Part shown: positions 17,772 to 26,219 of the stretch, in pieces
How positions within the stretch are numbered: position 1 is the stretch's first letter
Layout: each line of letters starts with the position of its first letter
Assembly: GCF_024171955.1 (NCBI RefSeq)
Contig: NZ_JAMTCS010000006.1
Location: 62,001-126,000, forward strand
Direction: 5' to 3'
Length of the DNA stretch: 64,000 nucleotides
Source: Promicromonospora thailandica
GTDB lineage: Bacteria; Actinomycetota; Actinomycetes; Actinomycetales; Cellulomonadaceae
Notes under the pieces: model-generated
The model's input: the letters and a program-made list of their open reading frames with translations, nothing else
What the model was told of the DNA's origin: nothing
Database searches by the model: none
Program-made: the position numbers and the translations under genes

Positions 17772-19136
17772 ATGGGCAGGCTGTTCGGCACCGACGGGGT
17801 TCGGGGTCTCGCCAACAAGGACATCACGGCGGAGCTGGCGCTGGAGCTGGGCGTCGCCGCAGCGCGGGTGCTGACCGCGCAGGGCGAGCTGCTGGGCCCG
17901 CGGCCCCGGGCCGTCGTCGGGCGGGACACCCGGGCGTCGGGCGAGTTCCTCGCGGGCGCCGTCGCGGCGGGGCTGGCGTCGGCGGGTGTGGACGTGGTGA
18001 TGCTCAACGTGCTGCCCACGCCCGCGCTGGCCTACCTCGTGACGGAGCTGGAGGCCGACCTCGGGGTCATGGTCTCCGCCTCGCACAACCCGATGCCCGA
18101 CAACGGCATCAAGTTCTTCGCGCGCGGCGGGCTCAAGCTCGACGACGCGGTCGAGGACGCGATCCAGGCCACGCTCGGCGAGGAGTGGGAGCGGCCCACG
18201 GGCGCCGACGTCGGGCGGATCCGCACCGACGGCCAGGCCGCCGCGGAGCGCTACGTACGGCACCTCACCGACAGCGTCGGCACCACCCCGGACCGCCGTC
18301 CGCTCGAAGGGCTGCGCATCGCGCTGGACTGCGCCAACGGCGCGGCCAGCGAGGTGGGCCCCGAGGCGCTGCGCGCGGCGGGCGCCGACGTCGTGGTGAT
18401 GAACGCCAGCCCCGACGGCCGGAACATCAACGAGAAGTGCGGCTCCACCCACCCGGAGCAGCTCCAGGCCGTCGTCGTGGCGTCCGAGGCGGACTTCGGC
18501 GTCGCGTTCGACGGCGACGCCGACCGGTGCCTCGCCGTCGACCACACGGGAGCCATCGTCGACGGCGACCAGATCCTCGGGATCCTGGCCACCGCGCTCA
18601 AGGAGGAGGGTCGCCTGCCCGGTGACACCCTGGTGGTCACCGTGATGAGCAACCTCGGCCTGATCCTCGCCATGCGGGAGCGGGGGATCACCACGGTGCA
18701 GACCGCCGTGGGCGACCGGTACGTGCTCGAGGAGATGCGAGCCCAGGGGTACAGCCTGGGCGGCGAGCAGTCGGGGCACATCATCCTGGCCGACCACGCG
18801 ACGACGGGCGACGGCGTGCTCTCCGCGCTGCACCTCGCCGCGCGGGTCAAGGCCTCGGGCAAGCGCCTGGCCGACCTCGCGGGTGAGATCGAGCGGCTGC
18901 CGCAGACGCTCGTCAACGTGCGCGGCGTGGACAAGTCGCGGGCCGGTACCGACGAGGGCGTGCAGGAGGCCGTGGCCGGCGCGACGGCGCTGCTGGGCGA
19001 CACGGGCCGGGTGCTGCTGCGGCAGTCCGGCACGGAGCCACTGGTGCGGGTCATGGTCGAGGCGCCGTCGCAGGACGAGGCGGACAAGGTGGCCGAGGAC
19101 CTGGCCGCCGTGGTGCGGGAGCGGCTGGCTCTCTAG
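17772..19136 (+). CDS. glmM: Phosphoglucosamine mutase
   Basis: GlmM converts glucosamine-6-phosphate to glucosamine-1-phosphate on the way to UDP-GlcNAc and peptidoglycan. The phosphorylated serine is S104 in SASHNP, the metal loop is DGDADR, and the sugar-binding loop is GEQSGH. The phosphate-binding loop [12 protein letters not shown] is near the C-terminus. GAGGAG lies before the ATG. It shares the window with glmS, which makes its substrate, but in a separate transcript. Confidence 0.97.
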   Translation: MGRLFGTDGVRGLANKDITAELALELGVAAARVLTAQGELLGPRPRAVVGRDTRASGEFLAGAVAAGLASAGVDVVMLNVLPTPALAYLVTELEADLGVMVSASHNPMPDNGIKFFARGGLKLDDAVEDAIQATLGEEWERPTGADVGRIRTDGQAAAERYVRHLTDSVGTTPDRRPLEGLRIALDCANGAASEVGPEALRAAGADVVVMNASPDGRNINEKCGSTHPEQLQAVVVASEADFGVAFDGDADRCLAVDHTGAIVDGDQILGILATALKEEGRLPGDTLVVTVMSNLGLILAMRERGITTVQTAVGDRYVLEEMRAQGYSLGGEQSGHIILADHATTGDGVLSALHLAARVKASGKRLADLAGEIERLPQTLVNVRGVDKSRAGTDEGVQEAVAGATALLGDTGRVLLRQSGTEPLVRVMVEAPSQDEADKVAEDLAAVVRERLAL

Positions 19137-19184
19137 GCCCAGCCGTGAACACCGCGTGAAACCTTGGGAAGCGGGGTTCTTCCA

Positions 19185-19216
19185 GGGGGACCCCTGATGC
19201 CGTTCAGGGGTCCCCC
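19185..19216 (+). terminator. Terminator of glmM
   Basis: GGGGGACCCCTGA at 19185-19197 pairs perfectly with 19204-19216 around a six-base loop. Confidence 0.85.
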
Positions 19217-19293
19217 GTGCGTAGGCTGGCCGCAGGCACTAAGAGGTGCCGTCCCGCACCCGGGTAGTGCCCGGCCGAGACTTCAGAGGTCCC

Positions 19294-20070
19294 GTGCTCG
19301 AACTCATCTCAACGATCCTGAGCGCCACCGAGGCATGGATCCTCGCGATGGCGGCCTCGCCGTGGATCTACCCGGCCATGTTCGCGTTCGCGACCATCGA
19401 CGGCTTCTTCCCGCCGCTGCCCAGCGAGTCCGTGGTGATCACGCTGACGGTCTCGGCGCACACGACAGGGACGCCGTGGATGTGGCTGGTGCTCCTGACG
19501 GCGGCCGCGGGCGCCTGGGTGGGTGACCAGATCGCCTACCAGATCGGCCTCATGATCGGCACCGACCGGGTGCCCTTCCTGCGCGGCCCGCGCGGACGGC
19601 GCGCCGTGGCCTGGGCGGAGCGGGCCCTGACCCGTCGCGGTGCCTCGTTCATCCTGGCGGCGCGCTACGTGCCGATCGGCCGGGTGGCCGTGAACATGAC
19701 GGCGGGCGCCCTCGGCTATCCGCGGCGGCGGTTCATGGTGATCGCCGCGATCGCCGCGGTCATGTGGGCGCTGTACTCCGCGGGGATCGGACTGGTCGCG
19801 GCGCAGTGGCTGGGTCACGAGCCGCTGCTCGCCATCGTCATCGGCGTGGTGCTCGGCGTCGCGATGGGCTTCCTGGTCGACAAGGTGGTCGGTTGGTTCT
19901 CGCACCGGGAGGTCGTGCTGGAGCCCGGCGCGGCCGGACCGGGTCCCCTCGACCCGGGTCCCGTCGACCCGGAGCCCACGGGCCCGGGACCCGTCGACCC
20001 GGACTCCGCCGCGCCGGACCCTACTGAGGCGGACCCGGTGAAGGTGCCCGTACCGCCGTCCGCCGCCTGA
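19294..20070 (+). CDS. DedA-family membrane protein
   Basis: DedA proteins are VTT-domain membrane proteins involved in lipid-carrier (undecaprenyl phosphate) flipping and membrane homeostasis; the substrate here is not known. The GTG at 19294 follows AGAGG and gives 258 residues. The acidic re-entrant motif FFPPLPSE is near residue 40, and the basic motif RYVPIGRVAVNMTAG is near residue 130. About five hydrophobic segments are present. The last 45 residues are a Pro/Asp/Gly-rich cytoplasmic tail with imperfect PGPVDP repeats. Confidence 0.88.
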   Translation: MLELISTILSATEAWILAMAASPWIYPAMFAFATIDGFFPPLPSESVVITLTVSAHTTGTPWMWLVLLTAAAGAWVGDQIAYQIGLMIGTDRVPFLRGPRGRRAVAWAERALTRRGASFILAARYVPIGRVAVNMTAGALGYPRRRFMVIAAIAAVMWALYSAGIGLVAAQWLGHEPLLAIVIGVVLGVAMGFLVDKVVGWFSHREVVLEPGAAGPGPLDPGPVDPEPTGPGPVDPDSAAPDPTEADPVKVPVPPSAA

Positions 20071-20095
20071 GCCTCACGGGTACGTACAGGCGGTC

Positions 20096-21091
20096 TCAGA
20101 GCTTGCGGAGCCGGACCCGCTGCACCGCGTGGTCGGAGCCCTTGGTGAGCACGAGCGTGGCGCGGCCCCGCGTGGGCAGGATGTTCTTCTCGAGGTTCGG
20201 CGCGTTGATCGACTCCCAGATCGACAGCGCCTTGGCGGTGGCCTCCTGGTCGGACAGCGAGGCGTACCGCCGGAAGTAGGAGTCCGGCTTGGTGAACGCC
20301 GTGCGCCGCAGCTCCAGGAACCGGTCCACGTACCACTGCCGGATGTTCCGGGTGCGGGCGTCGACGTAGATCGAGAAGTCGAAGAAGTCGCTCACCGCCA
20401 CGGTGGACTCGTCCACGGCGCTGGGCCGCGCCGGCTGGAGCACGTTGAGGCCCTCGACGATCAGCACGTCCGGCTTGCGCACCACGACCTCCTCGCCCGG
20501 GACGATGTCGTAGATGGTGTGCGAGTACACCGGGGCACGGACCTCGTCCTGGCCCGCCTTGATGCGCGACAGGAAGCGGATCAGGGCCCGCCGGTCGTAC
20601 GACTCCGGGAAGCCCTTGCGCTCCATGAGGCCGCGGCGGGCCAGCTCCGCGTTCGGGTAGAGGAAGCCGTCGGTCGTGATGAGCTCGACGCGCGGGGTCT
20701 CGGGCCAGCGGGCGAGCATCTCGCGCAGCACGCGCGCCGTCGTCGACTTGCCGACGGCCACCGAGCCCGCCACCCCGATGACGTACGGCGTGCGGGGCGG
20801 CTCCTCGTGCAGGAAGGTCGACGTCGCGTCGTGCAGGCCCCCGGTGGCCTGCACGTACAGGTTGAGCAGGCGCGACAGGGGGCGGTAGATCGCGTCGACC
20901 TCGGCGAGGTCGATCGGGTCACCGAGCCCGCGCAGGCGCTCGACGTCGTCGTCGGTCAGCGGCAGCGGGGTGGACGCCGACAGGCGGCTCCACGCCGCCC
21001 GGTCGAGGTCCACGTAGGGTGAGGACGGAGCGAGGGCGAGCAGGTGCTCGCTGAGGTCCGTCGACGAGAACTGGGAAACCACCTGCAGCAT
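20096..21091 (-). CDS. coaA: Pantothenate kinase, type I
   Basis: CoaA phosphorylates pantothenate in the first step of coenzyme A synthesis and is usually feedback-inhibited by CoA. The P-loop is [12 protein letters not shown], and [21 protein letters not shown] and FSIYVDA follow as in the family. The start is uncertain. ATG 21091 gives 331 residues and GTG 21121 gives 341; neither has a clear ribosome binding site. The gene is convergent with the dedA-like gene and divergent from glmS. Confidence 0.95.
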   Translation of the reverse strand: MLQVVSQFSSTDLSEHLLALAPSSPYVDLDRAAWSRLSASTPLPLTDDDVERLRGLGDPIDLAEVDAIYRPLSRLLNLYVQATGGLHDATSTFLHEEPPRTPYVIGVAGSVAVGKSTTARVLREMLARWPETPRVELITTDGFLYPNAELARRGLMERKGFPESYDRRALIRFLSRIKAGQDEVRAPVYSHTIYDIVPGEEVVVRKPDVLIVEGLNVLQPARPSAVDESTVAVSDFFDFSIYVDARTRNIRQWYVDRFLELRRTAFTKPDSYFRRYASLSDQEATAKALSIWESINAPNLEKNILPTRGRATLVLTKGSDHAVQRVRLRKL

Positions 21092-21177
21092 TGTGCCGCA
21101 CGCCGGCGCGGGGATCGCCACGGGCCACGGGTCGCCGGCCTGTGAGCGCGGTCATGGGGGCGGTGCCGGGCGGTCGA

Positions 21178-21183
21178 TAGACT
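21178..21183 (+). promoter_or_regulatory. Leaderless -10 box (TAGACT) for glmS
   Basis: TAGACT ends seven bases before the glmS ATG, and no Shine-Dalgarno sequence lies between them. No glmS ribozyme would be possible with a leaderless start. Confidence 0.65.
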
Positions 21184-21190
21184 CGCGCTC

Positions 21191-23080
21191 ATGTGTGGGA
21201 TCGTCGGTTACACCGGAACAGCAGCCGCCGCGGCAGGCGGCGCCCTCGCGCCGTCGGGCACGCCTCTCGACGTCGCGATCGAGGGCCTGCGGCGCCTCGA
21301 GTACCGCGGCTACGACTCGGCCGGTGTGGCGCTCGTCGCGCCCGGCCTGGACGGCGTCGCCTGGGCCAAGAAGTCGGGCAAGCTCGCCAACCTGATCGAG
21401 GTGCTCGACCAGGACCCGTTGCCCGCCGCGACGGCGGCGATCGGGCACACCCGCTGGGCCACGCACGGTGGACCCACCGACGCGAACGCCCACCCGCACC
21501 TGGCCGACGGCGACCGCCTCGCCGTGATCCACAACGGCATCATCGAGAACTTCAGCGGACTGCGCGCCGAGTTGCTGGCCGACGGCGTCGTGTTCCGCTC
21601 CGAGACCGACACCGAGGTGGCCGCCCATCTCGTGGCCAAGGCCTACCGCGAGACCAAGGACCTCACGGCCGCCATGACCGCCGCGGCCCGCCGCCTGGAG
21701 GGCACCTTCACGCTGCTGGCCGTGCACGCCGACGCGCCCGACACGGTGGTCGGGGCCCGGCACGACTCCCCGCTCGTGGTGGGGCTGGGCGAGGGCGAGA
21801 ACTTCCTGGGCTCCGACGTGGCCGCGTTCATCGCGCACACCAAGGAGGCGCTGGAGCTCGGCCAGGACCAGGTGGTGACCATCACGCCCGCGTCGGTGAC
21901 CGTGACCGACTTCGACGGCAGGCCCGCCGAGGCCAAGCGCTACACCGTGGACTGGGACGCCGCGGCCGCCGAGAAGGGCGGCTTCGACTCCTTCATGGAC
22001 AAGGAGATCCACGACCAGCCGCAGGCCGTCGCCGACACGCTGCTGGGCCGCACGGACGCCGCGGGCGCGCTGGTGCTGGACGACCTGCGCATCGACGAGT
22101 CCGTGCTGCGCGCCGTGAACAAGATCATCGTGGTCGCGTGCGGCACCGCTGCCTACTCCGGGCACGTGGCGAAGTACGCGATCGAGCACTGGTGCCGCAT
22201 CCCCGTCGAGGTCGAGCTGGCGCACGAGTTCCGCTACCGCGACCCGATCGTCGACGAGCGCACGCTCGTGGTGGCCGTGACGCAGTCCGGCGAGACCATG
22301 GACACCCTGATGGCCGTGCGGCACGCGCGCGAGCAGGGCGCCAAGGTCATCTCGATCGTCAACACCCACGGCTCCACCATCCCGCGCGAGTCCGACGCCG
22401 TGCTGTACACGCACGCGGGCCCCGAGATCGCCGTCGCCTCGACCAAGGCCTTCCTGGCGCAGATCACCGCCGCCTACGTGCTCGGCCTCTACCTGGCGCA
22501 GCTGCGCGGCAACAAGTTCCCCGACGAGATCGGCGCGCTGCTCGACGAGCTGCGGGCCATGCCGCGCAAGATCCAGACGGTCATCGAGCGCGGGGAGTAC
22601 GTGCGCGCGACGGCGCGGTCGATGGAGAAGTCCGACAAGGTGCTGTTCCTCGGCCGGCACGTCGGGTTCCCCGTGGCGCTGGAGGGTGCGCTCAAGCTCA
22701 AGGAGCTCGCGTACATCCACGCCGAGGGCTTCGCGGCCGGCGAGCTCAAGCACGGCCCGATCGCGCTGATCGACGAGGGCCAGCCGGTGTTCGTCGTGGT
22801 GCCCTCCCCGCGCGGACGGGACTCGCTGCACTCGAAGGTGGTCTCCAACATCCAGGAGATCCGGGCGCGCGGGGCGCGCACCCTGGTCATCGCCGAGGAC
22901 GGCGACGACGAGGTGCGGAAGTACGCCGACGAGATCTTCTGGATCCCGCAGGCGCCCACGCTGCTCCAGCCGCTGCTGGCCGTGGTGCCGCTGCAGATCT
23001 TCGCGATGGCGCTCGCCACCGCGAAGGGTCTGGACGTGGACCAGCCGCGCAACCTCGCGAAGTCCGTCACCGTCGAGTGA
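21191..23080 (+). CDS. glmS: Glutamine-fructose-6-phosphate aminotransferase
   Basis: GlmS makes glucosamine-6-phosphate from fructose-6-phosphate and glutamine. Cys2 in MCGIVGY is the N-terminal glutaminase nucleophile, and GHTRWATHG is the glutamine-site loop. Two SIS domains follow in the C-terminal half (VACGTAAYSGH, TQSGETMDT), and the protein ends NLAKSVTVE, as all GlmS do. It is 629 residues, with a small Ala-rich insertion after residue 9. The gene appears leaderless. Confidence 0.98.
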   Translation: MCGIVGYTGTAAAAAGGALAPSGTPLDVAIEGLRRLEYRGYDSAGVALVAPGLDGVAWAKKSGKLANLIEVLDQDPLPAATAAIGHTRWATHGGPTDANAHPHLADGDRLAVIHNGIIENFSGLRAELLADGVVFRSETDTEVAAHLVAKAYRETKDLTAAMTAAARRLEGTFTLLAVHADAPDTVVGARHDSPLVVGLGEGENFLGSDVAAFIAHTKEALELGQDQVVTITPASVTVTDFDGRPAEAKRYTVDWDAAAAEKGGFDSFMDKEIHDQPQAVADTLLGRTDAAGALVLDDLRIDESVLRAVNKIIVVACGTAAYSGHVAKYAIEHWCRIPVEVELAHEFRYRDPIVDERTLVVAVTQSGETMDTLMAVRHAREQGAKVISIVNTHGSTIPRESDAVLYTHAGPEIAVASTKAFLAQITAAYVLGLYLAQLRGNKFPDEIGALLDELRAMPRKIQTVIERGEYVRATARSMEKSDKVLFLGRHVGFPVALEGALKLKELAYIHAEGFAAGELKHGPIALIDEGQPVFVVVPSPRGRDSLHSKVVSNIQEIRARGARTLVIAEDGDDEVRKYADEIFWIPQAPTLLQPLLAVVPLQIFAMALATAKGLDVDQPRNLAKSVTVE

Positions 23081-23113
23081 GCCCGTCGGCCTGGCTGTGG
23101 CACCCTCGTCGGC

Positions 23114-23470
23114 GTGGAACTTGAGCAGCTCTCCGACGAGGTCGAGGTCATCAGCCGGGTCTACGCGCGCGTGCACGGCGTCGAACGCACCGACGACTGG
23201 CTCGTGCTGAAGCTCCAGGAGGAGATCGGCGAGCTGACGCAGGCGTTCCTGACCCTGTCCGGGCGCTCGCGGGACCGGGGGCTCACCGAGGACGAGATGC
23301 GCACGGCCTTCCGCGGTGAGGTCGCGGACGCCCTGGCGCAGCTGCTGCTCGTGGCCCGGCGGTTCGACGTGGACCTCGGCGAGGAGCTGGAGCGCAAGTG
23401 GTTCCGCTGGCGGCACCTCGTACGGCCGGAGGACACCGCGGGGATCCGGGATGTCGGTGGCTCCGTCTAG
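23114..23470 (+). CDS. MazG-like nucleotide pyrophosphohydrolase
   Basis: The 118-residue product is a single all-alpha domain. It contains the paired acidic motif LQEEIGEL and EVADALAQLLLVARR, which form the metal site in MazG/dUTPase-type NTP pyrophosphohydrolases. The substrate is unknown; house-cleaning of non-canonical nucleotides is the family role. The start is GTG, and a weak -10-like CACCCT ends seven bases upstream. It is 33 bases after glmS and could also be co-transcribed with it. Confidence 0.75.
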   Translation: MELEQLSDEVEVISRVYARVHGVERTDDWLVLKLQEEIGELTQAFLTLSGRSRDRGLTEDEMRTAFRGEVADALAQLLLVARRFDVDLGEELERKWFRWRHLVRPEDTAGIRDVGGSV

Positions 23471-23495
23471 TCTCGGGTCCGACGAGAGGGGCGGT

Positions 23496-24329
23496 ATGCC
23501 GTACGTGGAGGTCGACGGGGTCACGGTGCACTACGTGGAGGAGGGCCCGCCGCGGGGCGCCGGCGTGCCGACGGCGGTGCTGGTCCATGGGTTCCCGGTG
23601 GACCACCGTCTGATGGTGGGAGCGTTCGAGCCGGTGTTCGGCGCCCGCGCGACCGGCTGGCGCCGGGTCTACGTGGACCTGCCCGGCATGGGGCGCACCG
23701 CGGCGGGTGACGTCGCGGGGACGGACGACGTGTTCCGGGTGCTGCGCGGCGCGGTCCGCGAGCTGGTACCCGAGGGGCCGTACGCGGTGGTCGGGCAGTC
23801 CTACGGCGGGTACCTGGCGCGCGGGCTGGCCGCGGCCGACCCCGGCCGGGTCGCGGGCCTGGCCGTGCTCGTGACGGTCGTCGACCCGGTGCACGAGCGC
23901 CGGGACGTCCCGGCGCACCGCGTGCTGGTGCGGGAGCCCGCCCTCACCGAACAGGTGGGGACGGCCGTGCTCGACGCGGAGGACGTGCTCGTGGTGCAGA
24001 CGGGCACCACCTGGGAGCGGACCCGCCAGGAGGTCCATCCGGGGGAGGCCGCGGCCGACCCGGAGGCCGTCGCCCGGATCGCGGCGGACTACGCGGGCAC
24101 GTTCGCGGTCGAGGCGCAGCCGTTCGAGAACCCGGCGTTGGTGCTGGTCGGCCGGCAGGACTCCGTGACGGGGTACCGCGACGCCTGGGGCCTCCTGGAG
24201 CACTACCCGCACGCCACCTACGCCGTGCTGGACCGTGCCGGTCACGCCCTGCACCTCGAGCAGCCAGACCTCTTCGGGGCCCTGGTCGAGGAGTGGCTGG
24301 ACCGCGTCGAGGGGGCGCTCGCGGAGTGA
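23496..24329 (+). CDS. Alpha/beta hydrolase
   Basis: A 277-residue alpha/beta-hydrolase-fold protein. The oxyanion HG motif is LVHGFPVDH, the nucleophile elbow is GQSYGG and the catalytic His is in AGHALHLEQPD. I chose ATG 23496 because GAGAGGGG lies before it; ATG 23451, overlapping the previous gene, would add 15 residues. The substrate cannot be told from sequence. It follows the MazG-like gene closely and may share its transcript. Confidence 0.85.
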   Translation: MPYVEVDGVTVHYVEEGPPRGAGVPTAVLVHGFPVDHRLMVGAFEPVFGARATGWRRVYVDLPGMGRTAAGDVAGTDDVFRVLRGAVRELVPEGPYAVVGQSYGGYLARGLAAADPGRVAGLAVLVTVVDPVHERRDVPAHRVLVREPALTEQVGTAVLDAEDVLVVQTGTTWERTRQEVHPGEAAADPEAVARIAADYAGTFAVEAQPFENPALVLVGRQDSVTGYRDAWGLLEHYPHATYAVLDRAGHALHLEQPDLFGALVEEWLDRVEGALAE

Positions 24330-24348
24330 CGGCGCAGGTGCGTCGCCC

Positions 24349-24459
24349 TCAGCTCGCCGTCGCGACGAAGACCAGGAGGGTGATGATCGCGGCGATCACG
24401 ACGCCGAAGACGACGACCATGACCACGGGGAAGGGGAGCTTGTCGTCGTCCTCCGGCAT
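24349..24459 (-). CDS. 36-residue single-pass membrane protein
   Basis: A short open frame on the minus strand begins at ATG 24459, with GGAGG five bases upstream, and ends at TGA 24349-24351. The product begins MPEDDDKLPFP and continues with an uninterrupted hydrophobic helix of about 22 residues made of Val, Ile, Leu and Ala, ending VATAS. The acidic start and the helix suggest a small membrane-inserted regulator or subunit. No function is assigned. It is convergent with the hydrolase. Confidence 0.7.
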   Translation of the reverse strand: MPEDDDKLPFPVVMVVVFGVVIAAIITLLVFVATAS

Positions 24460-24605
24460 GGCAACCTCCGCGGCGTGAACAGGAATCTCGGCATGAAAAG
24501 TGGCGCGCTGCGCAGTGCAGGCGCCACCTTTACCTCTGCATTACGCGCATATGGTGCCGCAAAACGGTCATGTCACGCAAGGCCGTCGCTGTGGTGCGCC
24601 CGGCC

Positions 24606-24611
24606 TAGGCT
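24606..24611 (+). promoter_or_regulatory. Leaderless -10 box (TAGGCT) for acpS
   Basis: TAGGCT ends six bases before ATG 24618. The stretch CTAGGCTGGGCCC is nearly identical to the one before tsaD at 53743. Confidence 0.65.
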
Positions 24612-24617
24612 GGGCCC

Positions 24618-24968
24618 ATGATCATCGGGACGGGCATCGATGTGGTCGACGTGAACCGGTTCATGGAGACCCTCGACCGCACGCCCCGGCTGCGCGAGAA
24701 GCTGTTCACCGAGGTCGAGCGGGAGCTGCCGGCCGCGTCGCTGGCCGCGCGGTTCGCCGCCAAGGAGGCCATCGCCAAGTCGCTCGGCGCGCCGGGGAAC
24801 CTGCGCTGGCACGACGTCACGGTGCACCGCACCGTGGGGGGCCCGCCCCGGATCGACGCCACCGGCACCGTCGCCGCCCGCGCCGCCGAGCTCGGCGTGC
24901 GCACCTGGCACATCACGATCTCGCACGACGCGGGCATCGCGTCGGCGATGGTGATCGCGGAGGGGTGA
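24618..24968 (+). CDS. acpS: Holo-[acyl-carrier-protein] synthase
   Basis: AcpS transfers phosphopantetheine from CoA to acyl carrier protein. The 116-residue product has the two family motifs: the magnesium site [12 protein letters not shown] and [13 protein letters not shown]. The C-terminal substrate strand HITISHD is also present. Its length is typical, and it is probably a trimer. With coaA nearby it connects to CoA metabolism, but the two genes are in separate transcripts. Confidence 0.95.
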   Translation: MIIGTGIDVVDVNRFMETLDRTPRLREKLFTEVERELPAASLAARFAAKEAIAKSLGAPGNLRWHDVTVHRTVGGPPRIDATGTVAARAAELGVRTWHITISHDAGIASAMVIAEG

Positions 24969-24999
24969 TCGCGCAGGGGTGATCGCGGGGCAGCGAGCG

Positions 25000-25031
25000 C
25001 GCCGGGCGGGAGCGCACGGTCCCGCCCGGCG
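25000..25031 (+). terminator. Bidirectional terminator between acpS and the F420 oxidoreductase
   Basis: CGCCGGGCGGGA at 25000-25011 pairs perfectly with 25020-25031 around an eight-base loop, between two convergent genes. Confidence 0.85.
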
Positions 25032-25037
25032 GCGCCG

Positions 25038-26009
25038 TCACTGCAGGTGCGGGATGACCTGCTTCTCGAACAGCTCGATGCCGCTCTGGTCGTAGGCCGC
25101 CTCGAGGAAGTACGTGATCGCGTACCCCAGGCCCAGGTCGCGCATGCCCTGCAGCCGCTCGACGAGCTGCTCGGGCGTGCCGACGAGGAGACCGCCGCGC
25201 CAGGTGGCGATCTCCCGCTCGGCCTGGTCGGGCGTCGTCGCGCGCAGGTGTGCCTCGACCCACGCCATCCGCTCGGCGACGTCGGCCTCGGTCTCGCCGA
25301 TCACCACGTTGTAGTTGGCCGAGCGGGTGATCTCGCCGAAGTCGCGCCCCAGGTCCTTGCAGTGCCCCTCCAGCACGCCCGACTTGTGGGCGAAGCCCTC
25401 CGGCGTCCCGACGAAGTTGGTGTACTGGGCGTGCCGCGCGGCGATGCGCAGCGTCTTCTGCTCGCCGCCGCCGGCGATCCACAGCGGGATCGAGGGCACC
25501 TCGGCGCCGCCGTCGCCGACCGGCAGCTGCTGCAGCGGCTGCGGGTAGCACAGCGCGCCGTCGACCTGGTAGCGCGTGCCCTCGAACGTGCCCGAGGATC
25601 CGGTGCGCCACATGTTCGCCATGATCTGCACGCCCTCGTCGAGCGCGCGCAGGCGCTCGCCCGCGCTCGGGAAGCCGTACCCGTACGCCCGCCACTCGTG
25701 CTCGTACCAGCCCGCACCGATGCCCATCTCGATGCGGCCGCCCGAGATCGTGTCGATCGTGGAGGCGACCTTGGCCAGGTACGTCGGCTCGCGGTACGCC
25801 ATGCAGGTGCACATCTGGCCCAGCCGGATGCGCTGCGTCGCGGCCGCGAACGCCGCCATGAGCGACCAGGCCTCGTGCGTGGCCTCGGTCGACGGCACGG
25901 GTGTGGTGTGGAAGTGGTCGTACACCCAGGCCGACTCCCAGGCGAACTCGCCGCCCGGGACGGCCTCGCCCGCGGCCTGGTTCTCGGCGCGGTGGACGAG
26001 GGACAGCAT
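25038..26009 (-). CDS. LLM-class F420-dependent oxidoreductase, start region damaged
   Basis: The product is a luciferase-like TIM-barrel enzyme of the F420-dependent group (WVYDHFHT, GRIEMGIGAGWYEHEWRAYG, LWIAGGGEQKTLRIAA). The first available start, ATG 26009, gives 323 residues. The preceding 26 codons stay open and encode RFGLFIPQGWRHDLVG, the normal N-terminal strand of this family, but they contain no ATG, GTG or TTG. The codon at 26085-26087, exactly where the initiator Met should be, is AGG. TAGGGT lies six bases before it. Upstream is TAG at 26097-26099. The gene is therefore either mutated, mis-sequenced or starts late. Confidence 0.8.
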   Translation of the reverse strand: MLSLVHRAENQAAGEAVPGGEFAWESAWVYDHFHTTPVPSTEATHEAWSLMAAFAAATQRIRLGQMCTCMAYREPTYLAKVASTIDTISGGRIEMGIGAGWYEHEWRAYGYGFPSAGERLRALDEGVQIMANMWRTGSSGTFEGTRYQVDGALCYPQPLQQLPVGDGGAEVPSIPLWIAGGGEQKTLRIAARHAQYTNFVGTPEGFAHKSGVLEGHCKDLGRDFGEITRSANYNVVIGETEADVAERMAWVEAHLRATTPDQAEREIATWRGGLLVGTPEQLVERLQGMRDLGLGYAITYFLEAAYDQSGIELFEKQVIPHLQ

Positions 26010-26093
26010 GGTGGCCCACTGGTCGGCGGGCGCGACGCCGACGAGGTCGTGGCGCCAGCCCTGCGGGATGAAGAGTCCGAATCGCCTGGTCCG

Positions 26094-26099
26094 ACCCTA
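26094..26099 (-). promoter_or_regulatory. Leaderless -10 box (TAGGGT) pointing at an AGG codon
   Basis: On the minus strand TAGGGT ends six bases before the AGG at 26087, the same geometry as at other leaderless genes here. The box marks where the start codon should be. Confidence 0.5.
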
Positions 26100-26219
26100 T
26101 GCCGACCTGCCCGTGCGGGGCAGGACGGTCCATCCCGGCAGTCGGGCCGGCGGTGCCCGGTGTCGCATCGTTACCCGGTTCTGTACCGGCGACAGAGGTG
26201 GAGGCGGCACTATAGGACC

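Noticed and set aside
21178-21191. glmS ribozyme
   Set aside because: There is no leader: the -10 box ends seven bases before the ATG, and upstream sequence belongs to the divergent coaA side.
23451-23496. Earlier start for the alpha/beta hydrolase
   Set aside because: ATG 23451 overlaps the MazG-like gene and lacks a binding site, while 23496 follows GAGAGGGG.
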